From contig CAJOEC010000040.1 in the NCBI GenBank assembly GCA_905233425.1, forward strand, positions 1-33,523: a stretch of 33,523 bases of DNA, in the 5' to 3' direction. Origin of the DNA: an uncultured Prevotella sp. (GTDB lineage Bacteria > Bacteroidota > Bacteroidia > Bacteroidales > Bacteroidaceae). The number at the start of each line of letters is the position of its first letter. Positions within the stretch are counted from its first letter, which is position 1. The notes under the pieces are model-generated. The model ran no database searches. It was not told the DNA's origin and saw only the letters and a list, made by a program, of their open reading frames with translations. A program made the translations under genes and the position numbers. Shown here piece after piece: positions 16,297 to 23,851 of the stretch.

Positions 16297-16479
16297 TTAG
16301 TCCTCGTCGTCGTCCCAGGTGCTGCCCTGACGACCACGGGCTGCGCCGCTGTCGCCTCCGCCATATTTGAGACTGGCATTGCCACCTAAAGATTTAATTT
16401 CGGACACAGTATCACCACACAATGAGTCCATCTTCACCTCTACGGTCTTCATGGCCGGTGTCTGATAATTCTTTTTCAT
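16297..16479 (-). CDS. Small Lys-rich/WDD-tail peptide, 60 aa
   Basis: Begins MKKNYQTPAM and ends GRQGSTWDDDED, with a Gly/Ala-rich stretch (YGGGDSGAARG) before the tail. It is a paralogue of the peptide at 7759-7944: same size, same ends. It contains a single Cys (SLCGD). It lies 80 nt after the 1296-aa protein gene and 54 nt before the 1271-aa gene, all on one strand, so it could belong to either. As the other peptide follows a large secreted-protein gene, 'downstream partner' is the simpler reading. It is too short for domain calls and has no clear signal peptide. The two-copy pattern with conserved ends supports a real gene. Confidence 0.65.
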   Translation of the reverse strand: MKKNYQTPAMKTVEVKMDSLCGDTVSEIKSLGGNASLKYGGGDSGAARGRQGSTWDDDED

Positions 16480-16559
16480 GACTTTTGAAATTGATTTATT
16501 AAACGTTATTATTTATATACAGATTTGTCTGGAACGAATTTGAATAATCCGCTTCCCTA

Positions 16560-19500
16560 TTATTTGACGATTATTTTCTTACCATTATTAATATATAGGC
16601 CGGGCTTTGCGGGCTTGCTGCTTAGGCTGCGGCCTTGGATGTCAAAGTATTTGCTATTTACTGATTCGCGATTTTCGATTTGGCTGATGCCGGTGGTCTC
16701 GTCGCCGAAGTTGAGGACGAACTGGCGGGCGGCATTCGCGTCGCTTAGCTTGAAGTAGGCGCGGAAAGCGTTGATCTTATAGCCATCGACGTTGGGCCAG
16801 TAGAGTGAGTTGTCATCGCCGAGGAAGAGGTTGCTCTTGTTGTCCTTTTCGAGGGAGACGGGGGCGTAGGTGCCTTGGAAGGTGACCTTATTGTCCTCAC
16901 TGGTGACGCTTCCGGCCTCACCATTGACTATCGTGACGGCGCGGAATACTGGGTCGCTGATGCTCTCGCCGCTGCTCCACTTGATGATATAAGGCTTGCC
17001 TGCGGTAATCTTCGTGGCATTTTTGAAGTTCAGGTAGAGGGTGTTGCCATAGAGGCCGGTCTGTTCGTCATAGTCTATGTAATCCTCAGTGTCAAGTTCC
17101 ATCAATGCGCTGTTCATGTCATTGGGCTTGTCAAGAAGTTGGCTCACCTGGTCGGCGGTCATGCTGAAGGGGAGGCAGATGGTGTTCCATGAGCCGTCCT
17201 TGATGAGGGTGCGGCCTTGCAGGATGACATTGCCGAAATAATCGTCATTGGAGCTGATGGTAGTGGCGTTGCCCTCGGCGTCGTCGCCGTGGTCAGCAAG
17301 TGTTACGGTAGGCTGCGTGTAGGTGAGCGTCACGTCGTCGACGATAAGCTGGGCGGGAGTGTTGCCTGTACCGGTCTTCTGGAAACCGAAGGTGAGATCA
17401 AAGGTCTTGGGTTCACCAGTCACCTCGAAGTTGTAGGTCAGCGTCTGGGCTCCGTTAGTGGCTTCGCCGATGGCTGTTACTGCTTCGCCGAGCTTATACT
17501 GCGAGAGGTTAGTCATGTTCTTCATGTTGCTGTTCCAAGAGAAGGAAAGCGTGTACTTGCCTACGGGGAGCATCTTCTGCTTCGAGACTTTGAGGATAGT
17601 GGCTGAGCTACCCCAGTTCTTGCGCATGTACAGTTGCCCTTGGTGCTCGTTGTGTTGGTTCTGAAGCACTGCCCAAGTGTCAGCGTCAGCATATTCCACC
17701 TCCCATCCGGTGATGGCGTGGATGTTGTTGTCATTTTCTGTGTTAAGGGCTGTGCCCTCTGCTTCGCTGAAGTCGAGGTTCTCGCCGAGGAAGGCGGCCA
17801 TGTCGATGGTGTTGTCCTGGGCGAGGGCATAGTTAACGAATGCAGCGTTGTAGGTATTGATGTATTCCTGCTCGGAGTCATCTCTGTCCATCTCCGTTTC
17901 GGCAGAGGAACCACCGGCCACACTGACGGTTCCCTCGGCCATGGCCTTGTAGCTCTTGAAGAGGCGGAGTGAGGCATCGGTGGCATCCATCTGGGCGACG
18001 AGCTCATCCTTGACGGTGCCGTAGCTGCTGGCCTGAGATACATCATCAAGGGCGGTGGTGACGGCTTCGACTTTCACTATCAGGGTCATCCATGCGTCGG
18101 CACTCATGGTGACGGCGCTGTAGTCAGTACCGTCGGCCAGGTTGTAGTCGTTCTCGAAGCGCTCTAAAGCGGCGAGCATCAGCACGCGGTTGTCCTTGAC
18201 GGTCTGTATCTGTTGGCGTGCCGTCTGGATAGCGTTTGGCAGGGTGGTCATTGTGGCCTCGGTCAGAGCGTCGAAAGTGTTTGCGGCTTCGGCAGAGCTG
18301 ATGGCTGCGCTAAGTGCATTCTGCTGATCCGTAGTCAGAAGGTTGGCATCGTCGCTGGCCAACAGTCCCTGTGCCTCGGATACAAGCGCATCGCGGTCGG
18401 CCTTCAAAATGGTGAGGTCGGGGTCTTTACTATAGGTGATGGTGTAAATCTGAGCCACGTGCCAGTTACTGCCTGCAGCGGTCTTCTTGATGCCGAATGT
18501 GAGGTCGCCCGACGATGCCAGTTGTACGGAGAGATTCACAGGTACTTGATCTTCAGCGGTGAGCTGTATGCGATGGACTACGGGCAGCGAGAGACTGTTG
18601 TCGCCCGCAAAACCAAAGGTGATGTTGGGCTGCCCGTCAGAGCACTTTTCTTCCAATCCACGCCCTGGCGTAAATGATGCAGCAGCATAGAGTGCTACCG
18701 TGTAGTAGCCTGCAGGCATTCCACTGAGAGTCTGATAAAGGATGTTGCCAGTGATGCTCTCTCCACCAGCAGCCTGAGTGTAGCTTTCCACGAAGTCTGC
18801 CATAGAGGCATCAGGTTTAGGAACTGACCATTCGGGAGCCGTTGCAGCGGGATTCAGCCCGCTTGCCGTCTGCCAGTCGGCAGCAGCCGTGGAAGCGAGG
18901 AACGTCAGGTTGAACGGGTTGCCGTCCTCTGCGGTGACGCTGCTTACAAAGGTAAGGGCAGCAGCACGGATATTAGCCGTCTGCGTGTTGATGGCGGCAG
19001 CGGTGGTAGCAGCCTCTACGGCATCGTTGGCCGAGGTGATGGCACCGTCAAGAGTACTTTTGGCTGTTCCCGGATCGGTATATTTATATAAAGATGTGTT
19101 CTCCAAGCCCTGCACGTTGCTACGCATAGCCTTATAGGCGGCGTAGGCAGCTTGCAGTTCTGTGTCGTTCTCGTAGGTATTCAACACATTCGTTAAAGCA
19201 ACGATGGCCGTGCTGTACTCCTTAGCCGTTTCATACGCCTTGTTGTAGGTGCTGATGGCTGAGCTAATGGCATTCTCGCAGGCTGTCGGCACCACGTCGC
19301 TGTCTATGAAATCATTGCAGTCGCTAACCAAGTCGGCAAGCTGTGCCTGATAAGCAGAGAGGTCGAGTCCGTAGCAGTAGAGCTTGAAGTTGTCGAAGAC
19401 CAACCACTGGTCGGTGGTCTCACACTTCATACCTATGGTCAATGCACCATTTGATACGGTTATCTCGTCAGTAATGGTCTGGCCGAATGTACGGACTTGA

Positions 19501-20450
19501 ATCATTGCAAGAATAGTGTTTTGGAAATCGTTCCCGGCCGCGGCACTTGATGCGGCTTCCTTGCTGGTTCCTTCGCTTGTGCCATACACTCTTCCTGCCC
19601 CTGTCGTTCCAGCCATCTGTAGAGACACTTTATATTTTCCATTAGGAACAGTGAGGTCTTGGTGGATATTGAAACTTGAACGATGCCATATCTCGCAGCC
19701 GCCACCATAACTGGTATTGTTGTTGCCGCCACTGCCCTCTTGCGTCCAGCCGTCGCGGTTGCCTAAGTCAAACGTGGCGTTGGTGACATACCACGGAGTG
19801 AGGTCTACGGGGTTGCTGCTTGATGCGTTGTCAAGGAGGTTCTGCTTGAACTGTGCACGGCTGATGGCGTAAATCTGAAAATGGCCGATTTCGCCTGGAG
19901 CCGACTTGTTTGCTGCACATTCAGCACCATTTGTGAAGTTACCACCGTCCCAAGGGCCTATGTAGTAGTTTCCTCCATGTTTTCCGTTTTGTAGAGTCCA
20001 AGAGCCGTCGGCATAAGCAAGATTAATCTGTGTCCATACGTTAGTTGTTGGAACATCATTCGTGTCATACATCCAAGGACCTGCACTTTCCGTCTGAAAG
20101 CATAATGCGCTGTATTCCAAGTTGCGCAGTGCAAAGCCGTCGCCTTGAGTCTCCAATGTCCATGTCTTACCGTTGATGTCGGCAGAAGTGGGGTCTACCG
20201 ATGCCTGGTAATAAAGACCAAGCGAGTACCACTTTGTAGCTTGGTGATTGCCTTTTGCCACACCAAGCATCAGGTCGTTACTGTTGTCTACGAACACGTA
20301 GTAGTTGTTGGCTATCTCCTGTGCCGTAGGCACGGAGGTTATCTTTGTCCATCCGTCGGCGGCGGTGAGCAGACTGGTGTCGGCCTTGGCGGGAGAACCG
20401 CCAAGCACTGTAAGTGCGAGGGCTGCTATGATGATTCGTTTGGGATTCAT
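16560..20450 (-). CDS. Large secreted multidomain protein with FIVAR-like helices and type IX-like tail (1296 aa)
   Basis: Signal peptide MNPKRIIIAALALTVLGGSPAKA. Residues about 25-205 form one copy of the domain duplicated in the 1271-aa protein (GWTKITS, LRNLEYSALCFQT, YYIGPWD, GHFQIYAISRAQF). A galactose-binding-like segment follows (PNGKYKVSLQMAG; VFDNFKLYCYG). Alanine-rich helical regions (about 370-500 and 670-880) resemble FIVAR/coiled linkers (AKSTLDGAITSANDAVEAA). Two more beta-rich binding segments come next, the second ending QLIVDDVTLTYT, then the GSWNTICLPF module (about 1090-1260) and the tail FDIQGRSL...KPGLYINNGKKIIVK. No catalytic motif is seen; adhesion or glycan binding fits best. 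The upstream gap (20451-20640) holds a MITE-like repeat, and no consensus promoter was found there. Confidence 0.75.
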   Translation of the reverse strand: MNPKRIIIAALALTVLGGSPAKADTSLLTAADGWTKITSVPTAQEIANNYYVFVDNSNDLMLGVAKGNHQATKWYSLGLYYQASVDPTSADINGKTWTLETQGDGFALRNLEYSALCFQTESAGPWMYDTNDVPTTNVWTQINLAYADGSWTLQNGKHGGNYYIGPWDGGNFTNGAECAANKSAPGEIGHFQIYAISRAQFKQNLLDNASSSNPVDLTPWYVTNATFDLGNRDGWTQEGSGGNNNTSYGGGCEIWHRSSFNIHQDLTVPNGKYKVSLQMAGTTGAGRVYGTSEGTSKEAASSAAAGNDFQNTILAMIQVRTFGQTITDEITVSNGALTIGMKCETTDQWLVFDNFKLYCYGLDLSAYQAQLADLVSDCNDFIDSDVVPTACENAISSAISTYNKAYETAKEYSTAIVALTNVLNTYENDTELQAAYAAYKAMRSNVQGLENTSLYKYTDPGTAKSTLDGAITSANDAVEAATTAAAINTQTANIRAAALTFVSSVTAEDGNPFNLTFLASTAAADWQTASGLNPAATAPEWSVPKPDASMADFVESYTQAAGGESITGNILYQTLSGMPAGYYTVALYAAASFTPGRGLEEKCSDGQPNITFGFAGDNSLSLPVVHRIQLTAEDQVPVNLSVQLASSGDLTFGIKKTAAGSNWHVAQIYTITYSKDPDLTILKADRDALVSEAQGLLASDDANLLTTDQQNALSAAISSAEAANTFDALTEATMTTLPNAIQTARQQIQTVKDNRVLMLAALERFENDYNLADGTDYSAVTMSADAWMTLIVKVEAVTTALDDVSQASSYGTVKDELVAQMDATDASLRLFKSYKAMAEGTVSVAGGSSAETEMDRDDSEQEYINTYNAAFVNYALAQDNTIDMAAFLGENLDFSEAEGTALNTENDNNIHAITGWEVEYADADTWAVLQNQHNEHQGQLYMRKNWGSSATILKVSKQKMLPVGKYTLSFSWNSNMKNMTNLSQYKLGEAVTAIGEATNGAQTLTYNFEVTGEPKTFDLTFGFQKTGTGNTPAQLIVDDVTLTYTQPTVTLADHGDDAEGNATTISSNDDYFGNVILQGRTLIKDGSWNTICLPFSMTADQVSQLLDKPNDMNSALMELDTEDYIDYDEQTGLYGNTLYLNFKNATKITAGKPYIIKWSSGESISDPVFRAVTIVNGEAGSVTSEDNKVTFQGTYAPVSLEKDNKSNLFLGDDNSLYWPNVDGYKINAFRAYFKLSDANAARQFVLNFGDETTGISQIENRESVNSKYFDIQGRSLSSKPAKPGLYINNGKKIIVK

Positions 20451-20508
20451 ATTCTGTATATTGGTTGTGTATTGTTTGTATCAGTTTGAGCGGTTCTGTT
20501 TTATTCGG

Positions 20509-20624
20509 TGTAGGGGCAGGCCCTGTGCCAGCCCGATGCCTCGGAGAGGCAATGTCTGCGGTGGTGTCTTACGCTTGTAGTGGCCCTTGCGGGCCATCGG
20601 GCTGGCACGGGGCCTGCCCCTACA
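20509..20624. mobile_element. MITE-like element, copy 1: 30-bp inverted arms around 56 bp
   Basis: Arm 20509-20538 pairs with 20595-20624 with one mismatch. The arms begin TGTAGGGGCAGGCC and end GGCCTGCCCCTACA. The interior contains GGCAATGTC. The same arrangement occurs at 32870-32984. It encodes nothing. It lies between the phosphoesterase gene and the 1296-aa gene, where it may act as a transcribed hairpin. Confidence 0.75.
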
Positions 20625-20640
20625 CTGGCGACGTGTTCGC

Positions 20641-22023
20641 TTAGAACTGTGTCTGTATGACTTCCTTCACGCCCTCGCCGCGCTTGAAGAGCACCACGTA
20701 GGCGTTGTTCGTCTGCGAGCTGTTGCCCGGGGCTGCCACGGTGTAGTCGCGCACCATTGAGCCATTATTGTTAGTGTTTTCGTATGTCTTGTCGTCGAAG
20801 CGGTGGTAGTGGCCTGAGAAGTGCTGCACCTTGCCGTCGACCTTTCCGCCTGCCTTCATCATAATATCCGACAGCGGGTTTTTCTTCTTTGTGTTGGCAA
20901 AGTCGGCATCGTTCTGTCCAACGCCTGAGTCGCAAGAGCCGTAGATGGACGAACCAGAAGCGGGAATATATAGCCCCACGTCGTTCTGGTCGAGCCACCA
21001 ACGGTTGCAGTCAGAACCGGCAAGCCAGGGGTAGTGCTGCATCCAGACTGAGGCCTCTTCTTTGTGATTATCTACGAAGGTGTTGAGGGCGTTGATGACA
21101 TTGTCGGGGGCGTAGTAGGTTGTGCTAGTCCATGACCTATTATAAGGCTTTTGGAACCAATAACAATTGGAGCAATAGAAACGCACGTCCTTAAACTTGA
21201 ACGTAAAGTGGCTGGGCTCGAAATCTCTGCTGTTTCCCGTAGTGAAATACTCAATGCCTTCGTCGAACGTGCTATTCCAGTAGCTGTTGTTATTCTTGAT
21301 AGCAGAGATTGTCTTGGAATCGGCATTAGCGCCACTACTGGTTACTCCCTTGTCGGGATTGTCACCCGTCCAGTAGTCAGGGCTGATGTCATGGTTTCCG
21401 GCAATGAAGATGAACGGTATGCCAGCCGTCTTGGCCACCTCTGCCGTGCAATTCAGGAAATTGTCGTGCGTACCACTGCTGCCGTTGTCGCCCTTGTCCT
21501 GGTCGATGTCGCCGAGGCAGAAGATGATGCTGGTCTTAGGCACGAGATTCGGTGCGGCAGTGAAAGTGACTTTCTTATTGCCGTCCTTGCCCATGGCGAT
21601 GATGTTGTTCATGATGTTGGTCATGTCGGCCTGGCTGGTGCCGTCGTGCCCGCTGCCCTGGTTAATGTGGCAGTCGGAGAAGAACACTGCGCAGAACCAT
21701 ACATCCTCGACGAAGCGGAATCCGTAGGCCTTGTTGTCGTAGGTGAAGACCTTCAGCTCGTCGTAGTTCAGCTTGGTGGTGGTGGGGTTGGGGGTCACTT
21801 GGTCGGCATCGACGTAGGAATTGTCAACCCAGACCTCGGTGATGAGCCCGCTGAGGTCGGTTCCGGCGGGGAGGGTGACGGTGGTGAAGCCTTTGGCGTT
21901 CTGCTCCACGGTGGCGTTCACCCCCGATGCAAATGTGAATGTCATTCCCTGTGTGCCTCTTGCAAACACGACGGCAAGCGACATCCAGAGGATTGAAAAC
22001 GTCGTCAGAAGTCTCAATTTCAT
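20641..22023 (-). CDS. Secreted calcineurin-like metallophosphoesterase
   Basis: 460 aa from ATG 22023. Metal-site motifs in order: FSDCHIN (D117, H119), LGDIDQD (D172), GNHD (210-212), WMQHYPW (H330) and GHYH (H405, H407), the full calcineurin-like (PF00149) set for a two-metal centre. Signal peptide MKLRLLTTFSILWMSLAVVFA is followed by a beta-rich N-terminal segment of about 90 residues. An ATG at 22047 would add MFKTKDKT ahead of the signal peptide, but the promoter -7 element at 22058-22065 leaves almost no leader for it, so 22023 is preferred. It likely removes phosphate from extracellular or periplasmic substrates. It ends IQTQF without the type IX-like tail of its neighbours. First gene of the minus-strand secreted locus. 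Confidence 0.88.
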   Translation of the reverse strand: MKLRLLTTFSILWMSLAVVFARGTQGMTFTFASGVNATVEQNAKGFTTVTLPAGTDLSGLITEVWVDNSYVDADQVTPNPTTTKLNYDELKVFTYDNKAYGFRFVEDVWFCAVFFSDCHINQGSGHDGTSQADMTNIMNNIIAMGKDGNKKVTFTAAPNLVPKTSIIFCLGDIDQDKGDNGSSGTHDNFLNCTAEVAKTAGIPFIFIAGNHDISPDYWTGDNPDKGVTSSGANADSKTISAIKNNNSYWNSTFDEGIEYFTTGNSRDFEPSHFTFKFKDVRFYCSNCYWFQKPYNRSWTSTTYYAPDNVINALNTFVDNHKEEASVWMQHYPWLAGSDCNRWWLDQNDVGLYIPASGSSIYGSCDSGVGQNDADFANTKKKNPLSDIMMKAGGKVDGKVQHFSGHYHRFDDKTYENTNNNGSMVRDYTVAAPGNSSQTNNAYVVLFKRGEGVKEVIQTQF

Positions 22024-22057
22024 AGTCTTGTCCTTTGTTTTAAACATTATTAGTGTG

Positions 22058-22065
22058 CAAAATTA
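22058..22065 (-). promoter_or_regulatory. Probable -7 element for the metallophosphoesterase
   Basis: TAATTTTG on the minus strand fits TAnnTTTG, about 35 bp ahead of ATG 22023. No TTTG at the usual 19-21 bp spacing was found; the nearest (22078-22081) is only 12 bp away. Confidence 0.45.
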
Positions 22066-22150
22066 CTAAGTTTTTTCCAAACGGCGGCATGTTTAACTAT
22101 TTTTTTATAAAATAATGTGTGGGCCTTGACGAATCGCTACGTACACGGGA

Positions 22151-22180
22151 CATCGGGCTGGCACGGGGCCTGCCTCTACA
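22151..22180. repeat. Solo right arm of the MITE-like element
   Basis: This 30-bp stretch matches the right arms at 20595-20624 and 32955-32984 with one difference (CTGCCTCTACA for CTGCCCCTACA). No partner arm is present nearby, so it is a remnant or a half element. It sits in the 316-base gap between the phosphoesterase and adk, which otherwise holds a promoter element and hairpins. Confidence 0.75.
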
Positions 22181-22221
22181 GTGGGTCGGGCGGAGCTTGG
22201 AGGGGGTCTGAGAGGCCAAAA

Positions 22222-22284
22222 AGTCCGCGCCGGGCGAACTCCGAGTTCGCCCGGCGCGGACTGACAGTTCGCCCGGCGCGAACT
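22222..22284. repeat. GC-rich palindrome with a third half-copy
   Basis: A perfect 19-bp inverted repeat, 22222-22240 against 22244-22262, with a 3-base centre, is followed by a third copy of the arm (22266-22284, GTTCGCCCGGCGCG core). It contains no gene and lies downstream of adk. Confidence 0.85.
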
Positions 22285-22334
22285 AAAAGACGTCCCGGAG
22301 AGCTTTCTGGGCCATGCGGCGGGGCTCTCCGGGA
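22284..22334 (-). terminator. Probable terminator of adk
   Basis: On the minus strand, TCCCGGAGAGC (22334-22324) pairs with GCTCTCCGGGA (22303-22293), a perfect 11-bp stem 29 nt after the adk stop, followed by CGTCTTTTAG. The loop is long (20 bases), and it could instead be another dispersed repeat. Confidence 0.5.
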
Positions 22335-22363
22335 TGCCTCCGGGCTGGCGCTATGGCCGGGGG

Positions 22364-22936
22364 CTACAGGTTGTCGACCACGGCGCAGATGTCGCTGAAG
22401 ATTCGGTCGAGGTCGCCGAGTCCGTCGATGTGGTGGTGCAGCCCCTCGTTGTGGTACCACTCTATGAGCGGCTGCGTCTGCTGGTGGTACACTACGAGGC
22501 GTTTCTTTATCGTCTCCTCGTTGTCGTCGGCGCGTCCTGAGAGCTGTCCGCGCAGCAGCAGTCTCTTCATCAGCTCGTCCTCGGGCACTTCCAGCTCGAT
22601 CATGGCGGCCACCTTGTCGCCTCTTTCGGCCAGCATTTTCTTCAGAGCCTCGGCCTGTGGTATGGTGCGCGGGAACCCGTCGAAGATGACGCCCTTGTGT
22701 CCGCGTCCGAATCCGTCGTAGACCGATGCCAGTATCGAGATCATCAGCTCGTCGGGGATGAGCTGTCCCTGGTCGATATATCCCTTGGCTGTGACGCCGA
22801 GTTCCGTCCCTCGCTTTATCTCCGAGCGCAGCACGTCGCCGGTTGAGATGTGTTCGAGACCGTATTTCTCTATGAGCTTGTCGCTCTGTGTGCCCTTGCC
22901 TGAGCCTGGTGCACCGAAAATAACAATGTTTTTCAT
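22364..22936 (-). CDS. adk: Adenylate kinase
   Basis: 190 aa. Catalyses ATP + AMP = 2 ADP in the cytoplasm. P-loop FGAPGSGKGTQ (residues 7-17); AMP-binding HISTGDVLRSE and VIFDGFPRT; short LID region without zinc Cys residues (RGQLSGRADDNEE), as in short-type kinases. ATG 22936 (MKNIVIFGAPGSGKG) matches the usual start. The frame stays open for another 43 codons to ATG 23065 (see findings). It follows hpt on the same strand, so hpt-adk is a probable operon; the gap between them is filled by a 9-bp tandem repeat. A hairpin after the stop may terminate the unit. Confidence 0.95.
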   Translation of the reverse strand: MKNIVIFGAPGSGKGTQSDKLIEKYGLEHISTGDVLRSEIKRGTELGVTAKGYIDQGQLIPDELMISILASVYDGFGRGHKGVIFDGFPRTIPQAEALKKMLAERGDKVAAMIELEVPEDELMKRLLLRGQLSGRADDNEETIKKRLVVYHQQTQPLIEWYHNEGLHHHIDGLGDLDRIFSDICAVVDNL

Positions 22937-23086
22937 AACTATCTTCTGTTCTGTTTGGGTTATGTTCACTCTCTGTTCCTTGCCCTTGTACCACACGTCG
23001 GGCAGGAGGTCGCTCTTGCCGGCCTCCACCTCGCTGGGCATGTGTGGAAGTTTTATTTCTCTCATTTTTTCTTTTGGGGGTTATGG

Positions 23087-23212
23087 GGCTTATAAGACCT
23101 ATAAGACCTATAAGACCTATGGGACCTATAAGACCTATGGGACCTATAAGACCTATGGGACTTATGAGACCTATGGGACTTATGAGACCTATGGGACTAA
23201 TGGGACCTATAC
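23087..23212. repeat. Fourteen tandem copies of a 9-bp unit
   Basis: GACCTATAA/GACCTATGG units run without interruption between hpt and adk, with GACTTATGA and GACTAATGG variants. The last copy contains the hpt stop codon (complement of 23207-23209). The array has no internal symmetry beyond the unit and is not CRISPR-like. Confidence 0.95.
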
Positions 23213-23740
23213 CACTGTGTAGATGTCGCGGAGGTTGCGGCCTTGGCCGTTGTAGTCGAGGCCATAGCCCACAATGAAGTCGTTGGGAATCTGCAGCACA
23301 CCGTACTCGATGTTGAGTTCCACCTGCAGACGGTCGGGCTTCACCAGTAGGGGGCAGATGGCCACCGAGGCGGGCTTGCGCGTGCCGAGGGCCTCGACCA
23401 TGCGCCTCATGGTGAGGCCAGTGTCAACGATGTCCTCAACGATGATGACGTGCCGGCCGGTGAGGTCTTCGTTGATGCCTATCACCTCCTTTATCCTTCC
23501 CGTCGACGTGGTGCCCTGGTATGAGGCGAGCTTCACGAACGATATTTCGCAGGGGATGGTGAGATGGCGCATGAGGTCGGCGGCGAATATGAACGCCCCG
23601 TTGAGGACGGCCAGTAAGAGGGGGTTCTTGTCGGCATAGTCGTGGTTGATGCGCTCGGCAACCTTCTCTATGCTCTTCAGGATGACAGCTTCCGGGATTG
23701 ACGTCTCGAAAGTCTTGTCGAGAATCTTCACTCTGCTCAT
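23207..23740 (-). CDS. hpt: Hypoxanthine phosphoribosyltransferase
   Basis: 177 aa. Salvages hypoxanthine and guanine with PRPP to IMP and GMP. The PRPP-binding loop is VIIVEDIVDTGLTM (about 98-111). Other family features: LNGAFIFAADLMRHL near 45-60, KLASYQGTTSTG, and the C-terminal VGYGLDYNGQGRNLRDIYTV. Length and start (MSRVKILDKTFE) are typical. A minus-strand promoter lies at 23770-23800. The stop codon falls within the last copy of a 9-bp tandem repeat, so the final codons have been reached but not altered. adk follows, probably on the same mRNA. Confidence 0.95.
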   Translation of the reverse strand: MSRVKILDKTFETSIPEAVILKSIEKVAERINHDYADKNPLLLAVLNGAFIFAADLMRHLTIPCEISFVKLASYQGTTSTGRIKEVIGINEDLTGRHVIIVEDIVDTGLTMRRMVEALGTRKPASVAICPLLVKPDRLQVELNIEYGVLQIPNDFIVGYGLDYNGQGRNLRDIYTVV

Positions 23741-23769
23741 AATTTGCGGGTTTTTAGTTGATTTCGGTG

Positions 23770-23801
23770 CAAAATTACAAAAACCCGCTCACACGGCCAA
23801 G
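23770..23801 (-). promoter_or_regulatory. Promoter of hpt
   Basis: TAATTTTG (23777-23770, minus strand) matches the -7 consensus. CTTG (23801-23798) lies 20 bp upstream as a one-mismatch -33. It falls between the xerD stop and the hpt start. Confidence 0.55.
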
Positions 23802-23851
23802 AAAAAACGACGATTTTTTTGTTTTTTCTGAAACGAATTGTAACGGAAGCG

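Noticed and set aside
22024..22047. Phosphoesterase start at ATG 22047
   Set aside because: It would place eight charged residues before the signal peptide and leave almost no leader after the promoter element.
23087..23212. Tandem array as a CRISPR
   Set aside because: Units are 9 bp and contiguous with no spacers, and no cas genes are present.
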